A DNA stretch of 39,729 bases, taken from contig CACLCV010000006.1 in NCBI GenBank assembly GCA_902605525.1, positions 1 through 39,729 on the forward strand, given 5' to 3'. A program made the position numbers and the translations under genes. The notes under the pieces are model-generated. The model made no database searches. It saw nothing but the letters and a program-made list of their open reading frames with translations, and was not told the DNA's origin. This document shows positions 39,419 to 39,729 of this stretch, one piece after another (position 1 is the stretch's first letter; every line of letters begins with the position of its first letter). This DNA is from an uncultured Gammaproteobacteria bacterium (GTDB lineage Bacteria > Pseudomonadota > Gammaproteobacteria > GCA-002705445 > GCA-002716945).

Positions 39419-39450
39419 GAAGGTGCCTGGATTTCGATCTAGACACCTTC
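39419..39450 (+). promoter_or_regulatory. Intercistronic hairpin with UUCG loop between monooxygenase and ferredoxin genes
   Basis: GAAGGTG-c-CTGGAT-TTCG-ATCTAG-a-CACCTTC; 13 pairs (one G-U) with a single C-A mismatch. Confidence 0.65.
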
Positions 39451-39522
39451 ATCTCATTAAAGGGAATGGGTTTTTAAGATACATGTCTTATCAATCAACA
39501 AAATATAAACTCGGAGAAAAAT

Positions 39523-39702
39523 ATGAAAGTAACTTATAATGCAGACGTATGTACACACGCTGGAGAATGCGTAAAAGGTGCACCAAATGTATTTAAGGTA
39601 GTAGATGGTCAATTTGTAATTGACACAGCTGCTGATAGTGAAGAAAATATAAGAGCTACTGTTGGTAACTGTCCGTCAGGCGCACTTGTAATCGAAGAGT
39701 AA
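39523..39702 (+). CDS. Small ferredoxin (59 aa), Fer4_19 or 3Fe-4S-type
   Basis: MKVTYNADVCTHAGECVKGAPNVFKVVDGQFVIDTAADSEENIRATVGNCPSGALVIEE; C-x5-C-x33-C-P; SD GGAGA; just below ORF-track cutoff. Confidence 0.85.
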   Translation: MKVTYNADVCTHAGECVKGAPNVFKVVDGQFVIDTAADSEENIRATVGNCPSGALVIEE

Positions 39703-39729
39703 AAATTTAACTAACAATTCATAATTAGG

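Overview
The window is a compact, AT-rich, proteobacterial-type chromosomal segment. It looks like a streamlined, probably marine, genome, but taxonomy is not established from the sequence alone. Left end: rimM-trmD-rplS, folK, a deoxynucleoside kinase, panB-panC-panD, pgi, then purK/purE on the minus strand. Middle: LPS/glycan genes (hldD, waaF, a GT9, a GT4, a WaaE-like GT2), the three-gene radical-SAM/'selenodomain-associated' set (ArsS-like rSAM plus transferases 1 and 2) with no arsM in the window, a tldD/tldE-like pair, gltX, a DUF2721 protein, a glucosylglycerate module (MPGP-family phosphatase, GpgS, GH13_18 phosphorylase) and tRNA-Glu(UUC). Right: Nudix hydrolase, another GT9, FAH-family enzyme, fdhD, MBL hydrolase, folP, a TPR/OGT-like (GT41) protein, a two-subunit NAD-type formate dehydrogenase, a pterin carbinolamine dehydratase-like gene, a SCO1-type protein, and a XylM/AlkB-like membrane monooxygenase followed by a 59-aa three-cysteine ferredoxin. 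The best leads are: (1) the XylM-like monooxygenase/ferredoxin unit, which has strong expression signals, leader palindromes and an intercistronic hairpin; (2) the ArsS-like rSAM set without arsM; (3) an unlisted small ORF ending in ...DYERDKPPHW. No CRISPR array, IS element, prophage or rRNA was seen. All family calls come from reading motifs; no searches were run.
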